Positions 7,324 through 14,516 of a stretch of 64,000 bases of DNA are shown here, in pieces (position 1 is the first letter of the stretch; each line of letters opens with the position of its first letter). The stretch is from Bin87 sp963692995. GTDB taxonomy: Bacteria > Chloroflexota > Dehalococcoidia > Lucifugimonadales > UBA3495. The position numbers and the translations under genes were made by a program. The DNA lies in assembly GCA_963692995.1 (NCBI GenBank), contig OY843611.1:3038001-3102000 (forward strand), written 5' to 3'. A model generated the notes under the pieces. It did not search any database. It was given only the letters and a program-made list of their open reading frames with translations, and was not told the origin of the DNA.

Positions 7324-9597
7324 GTGACGACGGCGAATCAAGTCCTTTCCGAAGTAGAGTATGACGTGGTGGGCAAGCGGCCGGTGCGCCCGGATGGGGT
7401 GGACAAGGTTACGGGCCGCGCCCAGTATGGCGCCGACCTGAACTTGAACGGGCTGCTGCACGGGCGCGTCCTGCGCAGCCCCCACGCTCACGCCCGCATC
7501 AGGTCCGTGGATACCGGCAAAGCGGCAGCCCTGGCCGGCGTCCGCGCCGTGGTGACCGCCGCCGACCTGCCCTTTGCCGCAATGAGCCAAGCGGAACTGG
7601 GCAACGACTACAACCGTTTCAAGTTCCTCAGCGACAACTTCCTGGCCAGTGACAAGGCGCTGTATCGCGGCCACGCCGTCGCCGCCGTAGCCGCTGATAA
7701 TGCCCACATCGCAGAGGCGGCGCTGGCGCTTATCAAAGTCGATTACGAAGTCCTTGAACCCGTCATTGACGTGCGCGCCGCCATGCAGGAAGGCGCGCCG
7801 CTGCTGCATGACGGCCTTCACACTTCGGCCATGGGCGAAATGTCCGAAAAGCCCAGCAACGTCGCCGCCTACATGAAGTTCGAGAAGGGCGACACCGCCG
7901 CCGGTTTCGCCCAAGCCGACGTCATCGTGGAGCGCGAGTTCACCACCGCTTCAGTACACCAGGGCTACATCGAGCCGCACAACGCCACCGCCCACTGGCG
8001 GGCCGACGGGCAGATCAACGTCTGGTGCAGTACCCAGGGCGCTTTTGTGGTGCGCGCCAACACCGCCGACGCGCTGCGGGTGGACGTGTCCGACGTGCGC
8101 GTAACGCCCATGGAAATCGGCGGCGGCTTCGGCGGCAAGGTGGCCTTCTACCTGGAACCGGTGGCCGCCCTGCTTTCCCGCCAGGCCGGCGCTCCCGTCA
8201 AGGTCATGATGAGCCGCACCGAGGTCTTTGAGGGCAGCGGGCCGGCTCCCGGCAGCTGGATGCGCGTCAAGATGGGCGCCAGCAACGCCGGCAAGATTAC
8301 GGCCGCCGCGATTGAGCTGGCCTTTGAGGCCGGCGCTTACCCCGGCTCTCCCGTGATGCAGGGCGCCACCTGCGCCTTCGCCTGCTACGAGCTGGAAAAC
8401 GGGACGGTGGAAGGCTATGACGTGGTGGTGAACAAGCCCAAGACCGCCGCCTACCGCGCCCCCGGCTCGCCCCAGGCCGCCTTCGGTGTGGAGCAGGTCG
8501 TGGACGAGCTTTGCCAGCAGCTGGGCGCAGACCCGGTGGAGTTCCGCCTCAACAACGCCGTTAAGGAAGGCTCGCGCAAGGTGGAAGGCCCGGTGTTCCG
8601 GAAGATTGGCCTGGTGGAATGCCTGGAGGCCGCCCGCAACCACGACCACTATCGCACGCCGCTGGAAGGCTCCAACCGGGGCCGGGGCATCGCCGCCGGC
8701 TTCTGGATGAACCGGGGCTTCCACTCCAGCGTCAACATGACGGTGAACCCGGACGGCACCGTGAACCTCATCGAGGGGTCGGTGGACATCGGCGGCAGTC
8801 GCGCCTCCATCGCCCAGCAGGCCGCCGAGACCCTGGGCATCGCCTACGAGGACATCAAGCCCCAGGTGGTGGATACCGACTCCATCGGCTACACCATGGT
8901 CACCGGCGGCAGCCGCACCACCTTCGCCACCGGCTGGGCCGCCATCCTGGCCGCCGAGGACGTCAAGACGCAGCTGGTGGAACGGGCCGCGTCGATCTGG
9001 GAGGTGCCCGTTGCAGAGGTGGAATACGATAACGGCATCATCAGCCACCGCTCGGAAGAGCTCAGTTTCACCTTCCAGGACCTGGCCCGCCAGCTATACA
9101 CCACCGGCGGCGGCATCACCGGCACCGCCAGCCTGGACCCCACCGGCGAGGGCAACTCCTTCGGCGTCCACCTGGTGGACGTGGAGGTTGACCCGGATAC
9201 CGGCAAGACCGAAATCCTGCGCTACACTGCCATCCAGGACGCCGGCAAGGCCGTGCATCCCAGCTACGTGGAAGGCCAGATCCAGGGCGGCGCCGTGCAG
9301 GGCATCGGCTGGGCGCTGAACGAGGAATATTACTTCAGCAACAACGGCCAGATGATGAACTCCAGCTTCCTGGACTACCGGATGCCCACCTCGCTAGACC
9401 TGCCCATGATCGACACGGTTATCGTGGAAGTGGCCAACCCGGGCCATCCTTACGGCGTGCGCGGCGTTGGCGAGGTGCCTATTGTGCCCCCGCTGGCCGC
9501 CGTCGCCAACGCGGTGGGCCAGGCGACGGGCCAGCGCTTGACCAGCCTGCCCATCACGCCGGGCCGCGTGCTGGAAGCGGAGTGGAACGGAGGCTGA
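7324..9597 (+). CDS. Molybdopterin-binding (large) subunit of a xanthine dehydrogenase-family hydroxylase
   Basis: The 757-residue catalytic subunit binds the Mo-cytosine or Mo-pterin cofactor and hydroxylates its substrate with water-derived oxygen. The aldehyde-oxidase a/b hammerhead domain is at the N terminus (RPDGVDKVTGRAQYGAD), followed by GGGFGGKVAFYLEP for cofactor binding. The active-site loop reads AYRAPGSPQ, not AYRCSFR of true CO dehydrogenase, so it should not be called coxL. The catalytic glutamate is in RGVGEVPIVPP near the end. GTG 7324 follows GAGGTG at 7311-7316. It must work with the FAD and FeS subunits at 2653-4010 although they are in a separate transcription unit. Substrate unknown. 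Confidence 0.92.
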   Translation: MTTANQVLSEVEYDVVGKRPVRPDGVDKVTGRAQYGADLNLNGLLHGRVLRSPHAHARIRSVDTGKAAALAGVRAVVTAADLPFAAMSQAELGNDYNRFKFLSDNFLASDKALYRGHAVAAVAADNAHIAEAALALIKVDYEVLEPVIDVRAAMQEGAPLLHDGLHTSAMGEMSEKPSNVAAYMKFEKGDTAAGFAQADVIVEREFTTASVHQGYIEPHNATAHWRADGQINVWCSTQGAFVVRANTADALRVDVSDVRVTPMEIGGGFGGKVAFYLEPVAALLSRQAGAPVKVMMSRTEVFEGSGPAPGSWMRVKMGASNAGKITAAAIELAFEAGAYPGSPVMQGATCAFACYELENGTVEGYDVVVNKPKTAAYRAPGSPQAAFGVEQVVDELCQQLGADPVEFRLNNAVKEGSRKVEGPVFRKIGLVECLEAARNHDHYRTPLEGSNRGRGIAAGFWMNRGFHSSVNMTVNPDGTVNLIEGSVDIGGSRASIAQQAAETLGIAYEDIKPQVVDTDSIGYTMVTGGSRTTFATGWAAILAAEDVKTQLVERAASIWEVPVAEVEYDNGIISHRSEELSFTFQDLARQLYTTGGGITGTASLDPTGEGNSFGVHLVDVEVDPDTGKTEILRYTAIQDAGKAVHPSYVEGQIQGGAVQGIGWALNEEYYFSNNGQMMNSSFLDYRMPTSLDLPMIDTVIVEVANPGHPYGVRGVGEVPIVPPLAAVANAVGQATGQRLTSLPITPGRVLEAEWNGG

Positions 9598-9660
9598 TCG
9601 CCCTTCGATCCGCGAAGCGCCTGGCAACTCAACTGGGGGGTGCATTGCCGCATCCCCCTT

Positions 9661-9685
9661 TATAATGGAACTATCTCAACAGGAG
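9661..9685 (+). promoter_or_regulatory. -10 element and ribosome site of the GNAT gene
   Basis: TATAAT at 9661-9666 is followed by AGGAG at 9681-9685, 8 bases before a TTG start at 9694. Upstream in-frame starts would lie within or before the promoter, so this arrangement decides the start. No good -35 is visible. Confidence 0.5.
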
Positions 9686-9693
9686 CGCCGGCG

Positions 9694-10209
9694 TTGCGCA
9701 TCGATATCGGCGAATGGCAAGTACGCAGCTTCTACCTGGAGGATGCGGCGGCGCTGGCGAAGTATGCCAACAACCGCAACGTCTGGCTGAACCTGCGCGA
9801 CGCCTTTCCCCACCCCTACCGACGGGAAGACGCCGTTGCCTGGTTGCGCATGGCCACCCGGCAGTGGCCGGAAGTCCATTTCGCCATCGCCGCTGCCGAT
9901 GAAGCCATTGGCTACATCGGCCTGGGTCGGCAAACCGATGTCTTCTACCGCTCGGCGGAAATCGGATACTGGCTGGGCGAGCCGTTCTGGGGTCGGGGCA
10001 TCGCCACCGCCGCCTTGCAGGCTCTCACCGAGTACGCCTTTTCCGAATTCGGCCTGATACGCCTGTATGCCTACGTCAACGTGACTAACCCGGCTTCCGT
10101 GCGTGTGCTGGAAAAGGCCGGCTATGAGCGTGAAGGGCGTCTGCGTAAAAACGTCATAAAGGATGGTCAGATTGTGGACCAGTTTCTGTACGCCAAGGTT
10201 AAGGACTAG
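9694..10209 (+). CDS. GNAT acetyltransferase, RimJ/RimL-like
   Basis: The 171-residue protein is a ribosomal-protein-type N-acetyltransferase of the Acetyltransf_3 family. It shows SAEIGYWLGEPFWGRGIATAAL in two blocks, where the G-x-G-I-A segment binds the acetyl-CoA pyrophosphate, and YAYVNVTNPASVRVLEKAGY, the usual N-x-x-S-x-x-x-L-E-K-x-G-F/Y helix. It would acetylate an amine, possibly a protein N terminus, in the cytoplasm. TTG is chosen as start because of the AGGAG site and the -10 just upstream. A cytochrome c gene follows after 4 bases, implying a shared transcript but no obvious functional link. Confidence 0.85.
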   Translation: MRIDIGEWQVRSFYLEDAAALAKYANNRNVWLNLRDAFPHPYRREDAVAWLRMATRQWPEVHFAIAAADEAIGYIGLGRQTDVFYRSAEIGYWLGEPFWGRGIATAALQALTEYAFSEFGLIRLYAYVNVTNPASVRVLEKAGYEREGRLRKNVIKDGQIVDQFLYAKVKD

Positions 10210-10213
10210 CGCT

Positions 10214-10675
10214 ATGTTGCCGCAATTCGGGTCTGCCAGAACGCTGTTCATCATCGCGGCGCTTGCTGCCCTGGCGTTGGCCGGCTGTTCCGGCGCAGCG
10301 CCCCCGCAGTACGCAAGCCCAACCAACAACGCTGCCCCCCGGCCGGCCGTCAGCGTCCCCGCCCTGTCGGAGCCGGCCGTAGCCGGTCAGCAGGCATTCA
10401 ACACCACGTGCGTCCTCTGCCACGGCGTCAACGCGGCGGGAACCAATCAGGGGCCGCCGCTGGTGCACCGGATCTACGAACCGGGCCATCACGCCGATTT
10501 CGCCTTCCGCAACGCCGTCAGCCAGGGAGTGCCGGCCCACCACTGGAATTTTGGCAATATGCCCCCGGTGCCTGGCGTATCGGAAGAACAAGTTGAGCAG
10601 ATAATCTGCTACGTCCGCGAGTTGCAGCGGGCCAACGGCATATTTGCCGGCGACGCTGCGCCAACGGTATGCTGA
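10214..10675 (+). CDS. Class I c-type cytochrome lipoprotein
   Basis: The 153-residue protein begins with a lipoprotein signal: hydrophobic IIAALAALALAGC with the lipobox cysteine at residue 24. After a Pro/Ala-rich linker comes one haem motif CVLCH (residues 66-70) and a likely axial Met in GNMPPVPG (Met116). It is expected to be a membrane-anchored monohaem electron carrier outside the cytoplasmic membrane. ATG 10214 is chosen because it gives a proper signal peptide; a longer frame from 10163 overlaps the preceding gene. It follows the GNAT gene by 4 bases. Its redox partner is not evident; the Mo hydroxylase upstream is one candidate, but this is speculation. Confidence 0.85.
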   Translation: MLPQFGSARTLFIIAALAALALAGCSGAAPPQYASPTNNAAPRPAVSVPALSEPAVAGQQAFNTTCVLCHGVNAAGTNQGPPLVHRIYEPGHHADFAFRNAVSQGVPAHHWNFGNMPPVPGVSEEQVEQIICYVRELQRANGIFAGDAAPTVC

Positions 10676-10751
10676 CGCAACGATTTGGTCTTGCATTAGG
10701 ATGGATCACAATCCGGAACGAGGCGGTGTCCGGAACGAGGCGGTGAAGGAT

Positions 10752-11018
10752 ATGGTGAGAGTATTCGTGCCAACGATGCTGCAAGCCAGCACGGGCGGGG
10801 TCAAGGAAGTGGACGTTACGGCGCGCAACGTGCGCCAGGTCATCGAGCAACTGGAGGAGCGGTTTCCCGGCATCGCCGGCCGGCTGACGGAGGACGGAGA
10901 AATCCGCTCAAACCTGGCGGTGGCGATTGATGGCGAGGTAGCCCGTATGGGCTTGCTGGAACGGGTGGGAGAGAATGCGGAGATCCACTTCGTGCCCGCC
11001 ATTGGGGGCGGCGCATAG
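10752..11018 (+). CDS. MoaD/ThiS-family ubiquitin-like sulfur carrier protein
   Basis: The 88-residue product has the beta-grasp pattern of MoaD/ThiS proteins: MVRVFVPTMLQ, then VDVTARNVRQVIEQLEERFPG, and NLAVAIDGEVAR. These proteins carry sulfur as a C-terminal thiocarboxylate for molybdopterin, thiamine or other sulfur chemistry. The C terminus reads AIGGGA, so the essential Gly-Gly is followed by one extra residue and may need trimming. A MoaD role would suit the Mo hydroxylase nearby, but no moaE or moeB is in the window. The start is uncertain: ATG 10701 would add 17 residues. Confidence 0.72.
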   Translation: MVRVFVPTMLQASTGGVKEVDVTARNVRQVIEQLEERFPGIAGRLTEDGEIRSNLAVAIDGEVARMGLLERVGENAEIHFVPAIGGGA

Positions 11019-11085
11019 CGCTGCCAGGGGCCGGTGACCACGGTGACCGCGGTGACCGTTGACGACGGTTGCGGTTCAATTCCGT

Positions 11086-11114
11086 TTGACCCGTCCCGGA
11101 TCGACGGCTACAAT
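11086..11114 (+). promoter_or_regulatory. Sigma-70-type promoter of the Nudix-GNAT pair
   Basis: TTGACC (11086-11091) and TACAAT (11109-11114) are spaced by exactly 17 bases and lie 33 bases ahead of the Nudix start codon. Three near-copies of GGTGACC occur just upstream (11033-11058). Confidence 0.65.
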
Positions 11115-11146
11115 GTCCGATGTAAATACTGACCGTTGCCCTTCTG

Positions 11147-11734
11147 ATGACTAACTACACACTCCTGCCCGAAGATGAACCGGATGCTGCCGACGGAGGC
11201 CTGACCTTTGGCCTGACTGCCGGCGCGGCGGGGGCGCCAGCTAATGCCTGCCCGTCCGAACCGCACTCCAACGTCAAGCTAGCGTCGGCCGGCGGCTTGG
11301 TGTTCCGCCAATCCGGCGAGCTGATTGAAACGCTGCTGTGCGCCCGGGCCCGGCCCGGCTACCAGGGGGAGGATGCCCCCCTCACCTGGCGTTTGCCCAA
11401 GGGAACGCCCGAACACGGTGAGACGGTTGAGGAAACGGCGCAGCGGGAAGTCCAGGAAGAGACCGGAGTGCGCGTTAGCGTACTGGCCCCGATCACCAGC
11501 ATCCGCTATTTCTTCGTCGGCCACGACGATGGCATTCGCTACGACAAAACGGTCTATTTCTACCTGATGGAGCCGTTGGGAGGCAGCACGTCCGACCACG
11601 ACGCCGAGTTTGACGTGGTGGAGTGGTGCGGCTACGAAGCAGCCTTGGAACTTCTCGAATATGATAATGAACGCAGCGTCCTGGAAGCGGCAAGGGCCTT
11701 GATCGAAACCTATCGAGGGGGCGGGGGGATATGA
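11147..11734 (+). CDS. Nudix hydrolase
   Basis: The 195-residue protein has a perfect Nudix box: Gly86, Glu92, Arg100-Glu101 and Glu104-Glu105 with Gly107 (GTPEHGE...REVQEETGV). Nudix enzymes hydrolyse nucleoside diphosphates linked to another moiety, using Mg held by the box glutamates. The first 45 residues are low in structure and rich in Ala/Pro, unusual for the family. LPKGTPEHGE resembles diadenosine-polyphosphate or inositol-phosphate type Nudix enzymes, but the substrate is unknown. The stop overlaps the start of the next gene by 4 bases (ATGA), so the two are translationally coupled. Confidence 0.88.
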   Translation: MTNYTLLPEDEPDAADGGLTFGLTAGAAGAPANACPSEPHSNVKLASAGGLVFRQSGELIETLLCARARPGYQGEDAPLTWRLPKGTPEHGETVEETAQREVQEETGVRVSVLAPITSIRYFFVGHDDGIRYDKTVYFYLMEPLGGSTSDHDAEFDVVEWCGYEAALELLEYDNERSVLEAARALIETYRGGGGI

Positions 11735-12381
11735 GTACCGCTAACTCCAACGAGGCCAAGAGAAAGGACCTGGTGCTGCGCGGAGTCCGGGTGCTCCTGC
11801 GGGGCAAGCGCATGGATGATGCGGAAAAAGACTACATCTGGCGCAGCGACCCCGAAATTGCCCGGCTGGACGCCGCTTATCCGCTGACGATGAAGTACGA
11901 GCGATACTTGAAGCTTTTCCAGGACCAGATCCGTTGGCCTACCCCGGGTTCCCATCATTTCGCCATCGAAGTTGCCGGCGGAAAGCTCATCGGCAACTGC
12001 ATGTACTACGATCTGGACAGCCTTTCCAAAGCGGCTGAATTGGGCATCGTCATCGGAGACCGCGACTATTGGAGTGGCGGGTACGGGTACGACGCCGTGG
12101 TGACGCTGCTGCACCATATGTTTGACGATCTTGGGCTTCGGCGGGTGTATCTGCATACGCTGGAATGGAACCACCGGGCGCAGAAATGCTTTGAGCGTTC
12201 CGGCTTCAACCCGGTGCGCCACGTGCGGCGGATGTCCCACGACTTCATTATGATGGAAGTCCACCACGACGATTGGGAAATCACATCCGACGAGCGCCTG
12301 GCCCTTCGCCAAGGTTACCTGGAAAACCGCGGCGGCGCAGCAGTCAATGACGAGGACGCCACCGCCGCCGCGGTAATGTAG
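11731..12381 (+). CDS. GNAT acetyltransferase
   Basis: The 216-residue protein matches the RimJ/RimL-like acetyltransferase fold: ELGIVIGDRDYWSGGYGYDAVV carries the Gly-rich acetyl-CoA loop in the form G-x-G-Y-G, and VYLHTLEWNHRAQKCFERSGF the C-terminal helix with Asn and Phe-Glu-Arg-Ser-Gly. It overlaps the Nudix gene by 4 bases and is probably made in step with it. The last 30 residues are acidic and Ala-rich. A similar enzyme is encoded at 9694-10209, but the two are only distantly alike. The acceptor is unknown. Confidence 0.83.
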   Translation: MSTANSNEAKRKDLVLRGVRVLLRGKRMDDAEKDYIWRSDPEIARLDAAYPLTMKYERYLKLFQDQIRWPTPGSHHFAIEVAGGKLIGNCMYYDLDSLSKAAELGIVIGDRDYWSGGYGYDAVVTLLHHMFDDLGLRRVYLHTLEWNHRAQKCFERSGFNPVRHVRRMSHDFIMMEVHHDDWEITSDERLALRQGYLENRGGAAVNDEDATAAAVM

Positions 12382-12411
12382 CCGGCGACCGCCCCGGTTC
12401 TCACGGGCCGG

Positions 12412-13131
12412 TTACGCTTGAGCGGCCGCCAGGGCCTGGGCTACGGTTAGGTCGCCGGTGTACAGGGCCCGCCCGATTATCGCGGCCTCGGCGCCGGTGT
12501 CCAGCAGCCTGGTTATGTGAACCGCCGCCCCGACGCCGCCGGCCGACAGCACTCGTAATCCACTGTCCCGAACCAATTGCGCGGTCGCGGAATAGTTTGG
12601 CTCTTCCAGCGTGCCATCGCGGGAGATGTCGGTGTAAAGCAGCCGCGCTACTCCCACATCTCCCATGCGTCGGGCCAATTCCGTGGCCGTGATTTCCGAA
12701 GTCTCGGTCCAGCCTCGGATGGCTACCCGGCCATGGCGGGCGTCCAGGGCCACGACCACGCGCTGGCTGCCGAAACGACGGCACAACTCTTCCACCAAGC
12801 TGGGATTGGCCACGGCGGCGGTGCCGACCACGATGCGCGCGGCGCCGGCATCGAACAGGGCAGAGGCCGTATCCACGCTGCGGATGCCGCCGCCCACCTG
12901 GACAGGTATGGTCAGTCTCTGCGTGATGGCGGTAATAGCCGCCAGGTTGGCGGGGTTCCCCGAGTGGGCGCCGTCCAGGTCAACGATGTGGAGCCGCTGG
13001 CCGCCCTCCGCCTGCCAGCGCTCGGCGACGGCCAGCGGGTCGTCGGAGAACACCGTCTCCTGCGCGTAGTCGCCCTGGTAGAGCCGGACGCAGTTGCCGC
13101 CGCGCAGGTCGATTGCCGGAATGATTTCCAT
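12412..13131 (-). CDS. hisA: Phosphoribosylformimino-AICAR ribotide isomerase
   Basis: HisA converts ProFAR to PRFAR in histidine biosynthesis by an Amadori rearrangement. The 239-residue TIM-barrel starts MEIIPAIDLRGGNCVRLYQG, with the catalytic Asp at residue 8. The phosphate-binding half-barrel motifs VQVGGGIRS and VLSAGGVGA are both intact, and the second catalytic Asp sits in VVALDARHGRVAIRGW. ATG 13131 is chosen because it begins the family's conserved N terminus and lies 1 base after the hisH stop. It is the last gene of the pduO-hisH-hisA unit. No other histidine genes are in the window, so the pathway is dispersed. Confidence 0.97.
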   Translation of the reverse strand: MEIIPAIDLRGGNCVRLYQGDYAQETVFSDDPLAVAERWQAEGGQRLHIVDLDGAHSGNPANLAAITAITQRLTIPVQVGGGIRSVDTASALFDAGAARIVVGTAAVANPSLVEELCRRFGSQRVVVALDARHGRVAIRGWTETSEITATELARRMGDVGVARLLYTDISRDGTLEEPNYSATAQLVRDSGLRVLSAGGVGAAVHITRLLDTGAEAAIIGRALYTGDLTVAQALAAAQA

Positions 13132-13132
13132 G

Positions 13133-13768
13133 TCAGCCCTTGGCAACCTGGCGGATGAAGTTGGCGTAGATACGCAGGCCGTTTTCGCCGCTTTTTTCCG
13201 GATGAAACTGGGTCGCCACCACGTTTTCACGAGCGTATATGCTACAGAAGGGGACGCCGTATTCGGTGAGGCCGGCGATATTTTCCCGTGCCGCCGGGTC
13301 GGCGTAGTAGCTGTGGACGAAGTAGAAATGGCTGCCCTGGGGGATGCCTTCCCAGAGCGGGTGTGGTCGCTGAAACTCCACGGTGTTCCATCCCATGTGG
13401 GGCACCTTCCGGCCATCCGGCAGCCGGCGCACCCGACCGGGCGCCACTCCCAGGCAGTCGGCGCCGCCCTCGTCGGTGGCATCCAGCAGCAGTTGGAGGC
13501 CGAGGCAAACCCCGAGGAAAGGCCGCCCGCTGGCAATGTAATCGAGCAGGGGCTGCACCAGATCGCGGGATTGCAGCGCATCCATCGCGGCCGGCCCGGA
13601 GCCTACGCCGGGCAATATCACTCCGTCGGCGGTATCCAGCGCGGCGGCGTTAGAGGTTACGGTGGGGGTGACGCCGGCTTTCTCCACCGCACGGGCCACG
13701 CTGCGCAGGTTGCCCGATTCGTAGTCGATGATGACGACGCGCGACGGGTCGGATACGGTGGCAGACAT
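13133..13768 (-). CDS. hisH: Imidazole glycerol phosphate synthase, glutaminase subunit
   Basis: HisH hydrolyses glutamine and passes ammonia to HisF, giving imidazole glycerol phosphate and AICAR. The class I amidotransferase triad is complete: Cys88 in FLGVCLGLQ, His189 and Glu191 in TQFHPEKSG. The 211-residue length and the start VVIIDYESGNLRSVARA are standard. It lies 7 bases after the pduO stop and 1 base before hisA. HisF, its obligate partner, is not in this window and must be encoded elsewhere. Confidence 0.97.
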   Translation of the reverse strand: MSATVSDPSRVVIIDYESGNLRSVARAVEKAGVTPTVTSNAAALDTADGVILPGVGSGPAAMDALQSRDLVQPLLDYIASGRPFLGVCLGLQLLLDATDEGGADCLGVAPGRVRRLPDGRKVPHMGWNTVEFQRPHPLWEGIPQGSHFYFVHSYYADPAARENIAGLTEYGVPFCSIYARENVVATQFHPEKSGENGLRIYANFIRQVAKG

Positions 13769-13775
13769 TGCGGTA

Positions 13776-14366
13776 TCAAACGCGGTCGCCGGTGGCCCGT
13801 TCGATGGGAAGGTCGCGGTCGTGGTAGCGGGCCAGCACGAAAAGCAGGTCGCCCAGCCGGTTCAGGTAGGCAAGTATCAGGGGGTTGGTCAACCCGTCGG
13901 CTTCCGACAGGGCAACCACCCGTCGTTCCGCCGTGCGTATAACCGTCCGGGCGGAGTCCATGGCCGACGAGGACGGCGTGCCACCGGGCAGGATGAATAC
14001 CTGGGGCATCTGGAAGTGGGTTTCCAGCTCGTCGATAGTTTCTTCCAGGTTATCAACCATCCCCTCGGTAACGGGAGTAAAGTGCTGGTGGAAGAGGTCG
14101 TATTTTTCGGGGTCCGTCGCCAGTTCGGCGGCCACGGTGAAGAGTTCGCGTTGCAGGTCGCGGAGGATGTTCTTCACCCTTTCGTCATCGGTGAGCGCGC
14201 GCGCCAGTCCCATCAGGCTGACGGCTTCATCGGTGATGCCGTAGGCTTCGGTGTGCGGGTTCGCCTTGGAAACCCGACCGCCGTAGAGCAGGCTGGTTTC
14301 GCCCTGGTCGCCATACTTGGTATAAACCCGCTTGCGGCGCGGCGACGATGATGATGACGTGCTCAT
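13776..14366 (-). CDS. Cob(I)alamin adenosyltransferase, PduO type
   Basis: PduO-type enzymes transfer adenosine from ATP to cob(I)alamin to make coenzyme B12. The 196-residue protein has the ATP-binding N terminus VYTKYGDQGETSLLYGGRVSK and the trimer-core motif EAYGITDEAVSLMG. The C-terminal signature is present as LNRLGDLLFVLARY, with an Arg in IRTAERRVVAL. It heads a tight minus-strand unit with hisH and hisA, an unusual pairing with no metabolic link I know of. A TAGAAT -10 lies upstream at 14403-14408. The first ten residues are a Ser-rich extension. Confidence 0.93.
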   Translation of the reverse strand: MSTSSSSSPRRKRVYTKYGDQGETSLLYGGRVSKANPHTEAYGITDEAVSLMGLARALTDDERVKNILRDLQRELFTVAAELATDPEKYDLFHQHFTPVTEGMVDNLEETIDELETHFQMPQVFILPGGTPSSSAMDSARTVIRTAERRVVALSEADGLTNPLILAYLNRLGDLLFVLARYHDRDLPIERATGDRV

Positions 14367-14402
14367 GGCAATGTACTCCCGACCCGGATTGCGACGCTAC
14401 CC

Positions 14403-14408
14403 ATTCTA
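14403..14408 (-). promoter_or_regulatory. Possible -10 of the pduO-hisH-hisA unit
   Basis: On the minus strand TAGAAT lies 36 bases ahead of the pduO start. No convincing -35 is seen at the right distance, so this is a weak call based on the hexamer and its position. Confidence 0.35.
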
Positions 14409-14516
14409 GCACTTCGCGGGTGGCGGCGTCATTCCCGCGCCGGCAACAACGACGTGCATCCCTGGGGCCTTGCCCAAGCCGAGGCGGAGGCCAACGGGCA
14501 GGAAATCGTCGGATGG

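Noticed and set aside
7324..9597. Naming the large subunit coxL (aerobic CO dehydrogenase)
   Set aside because: The loop is AYRAPG, not AYRCSFR, so the CO dehydrogenase name is not supported.
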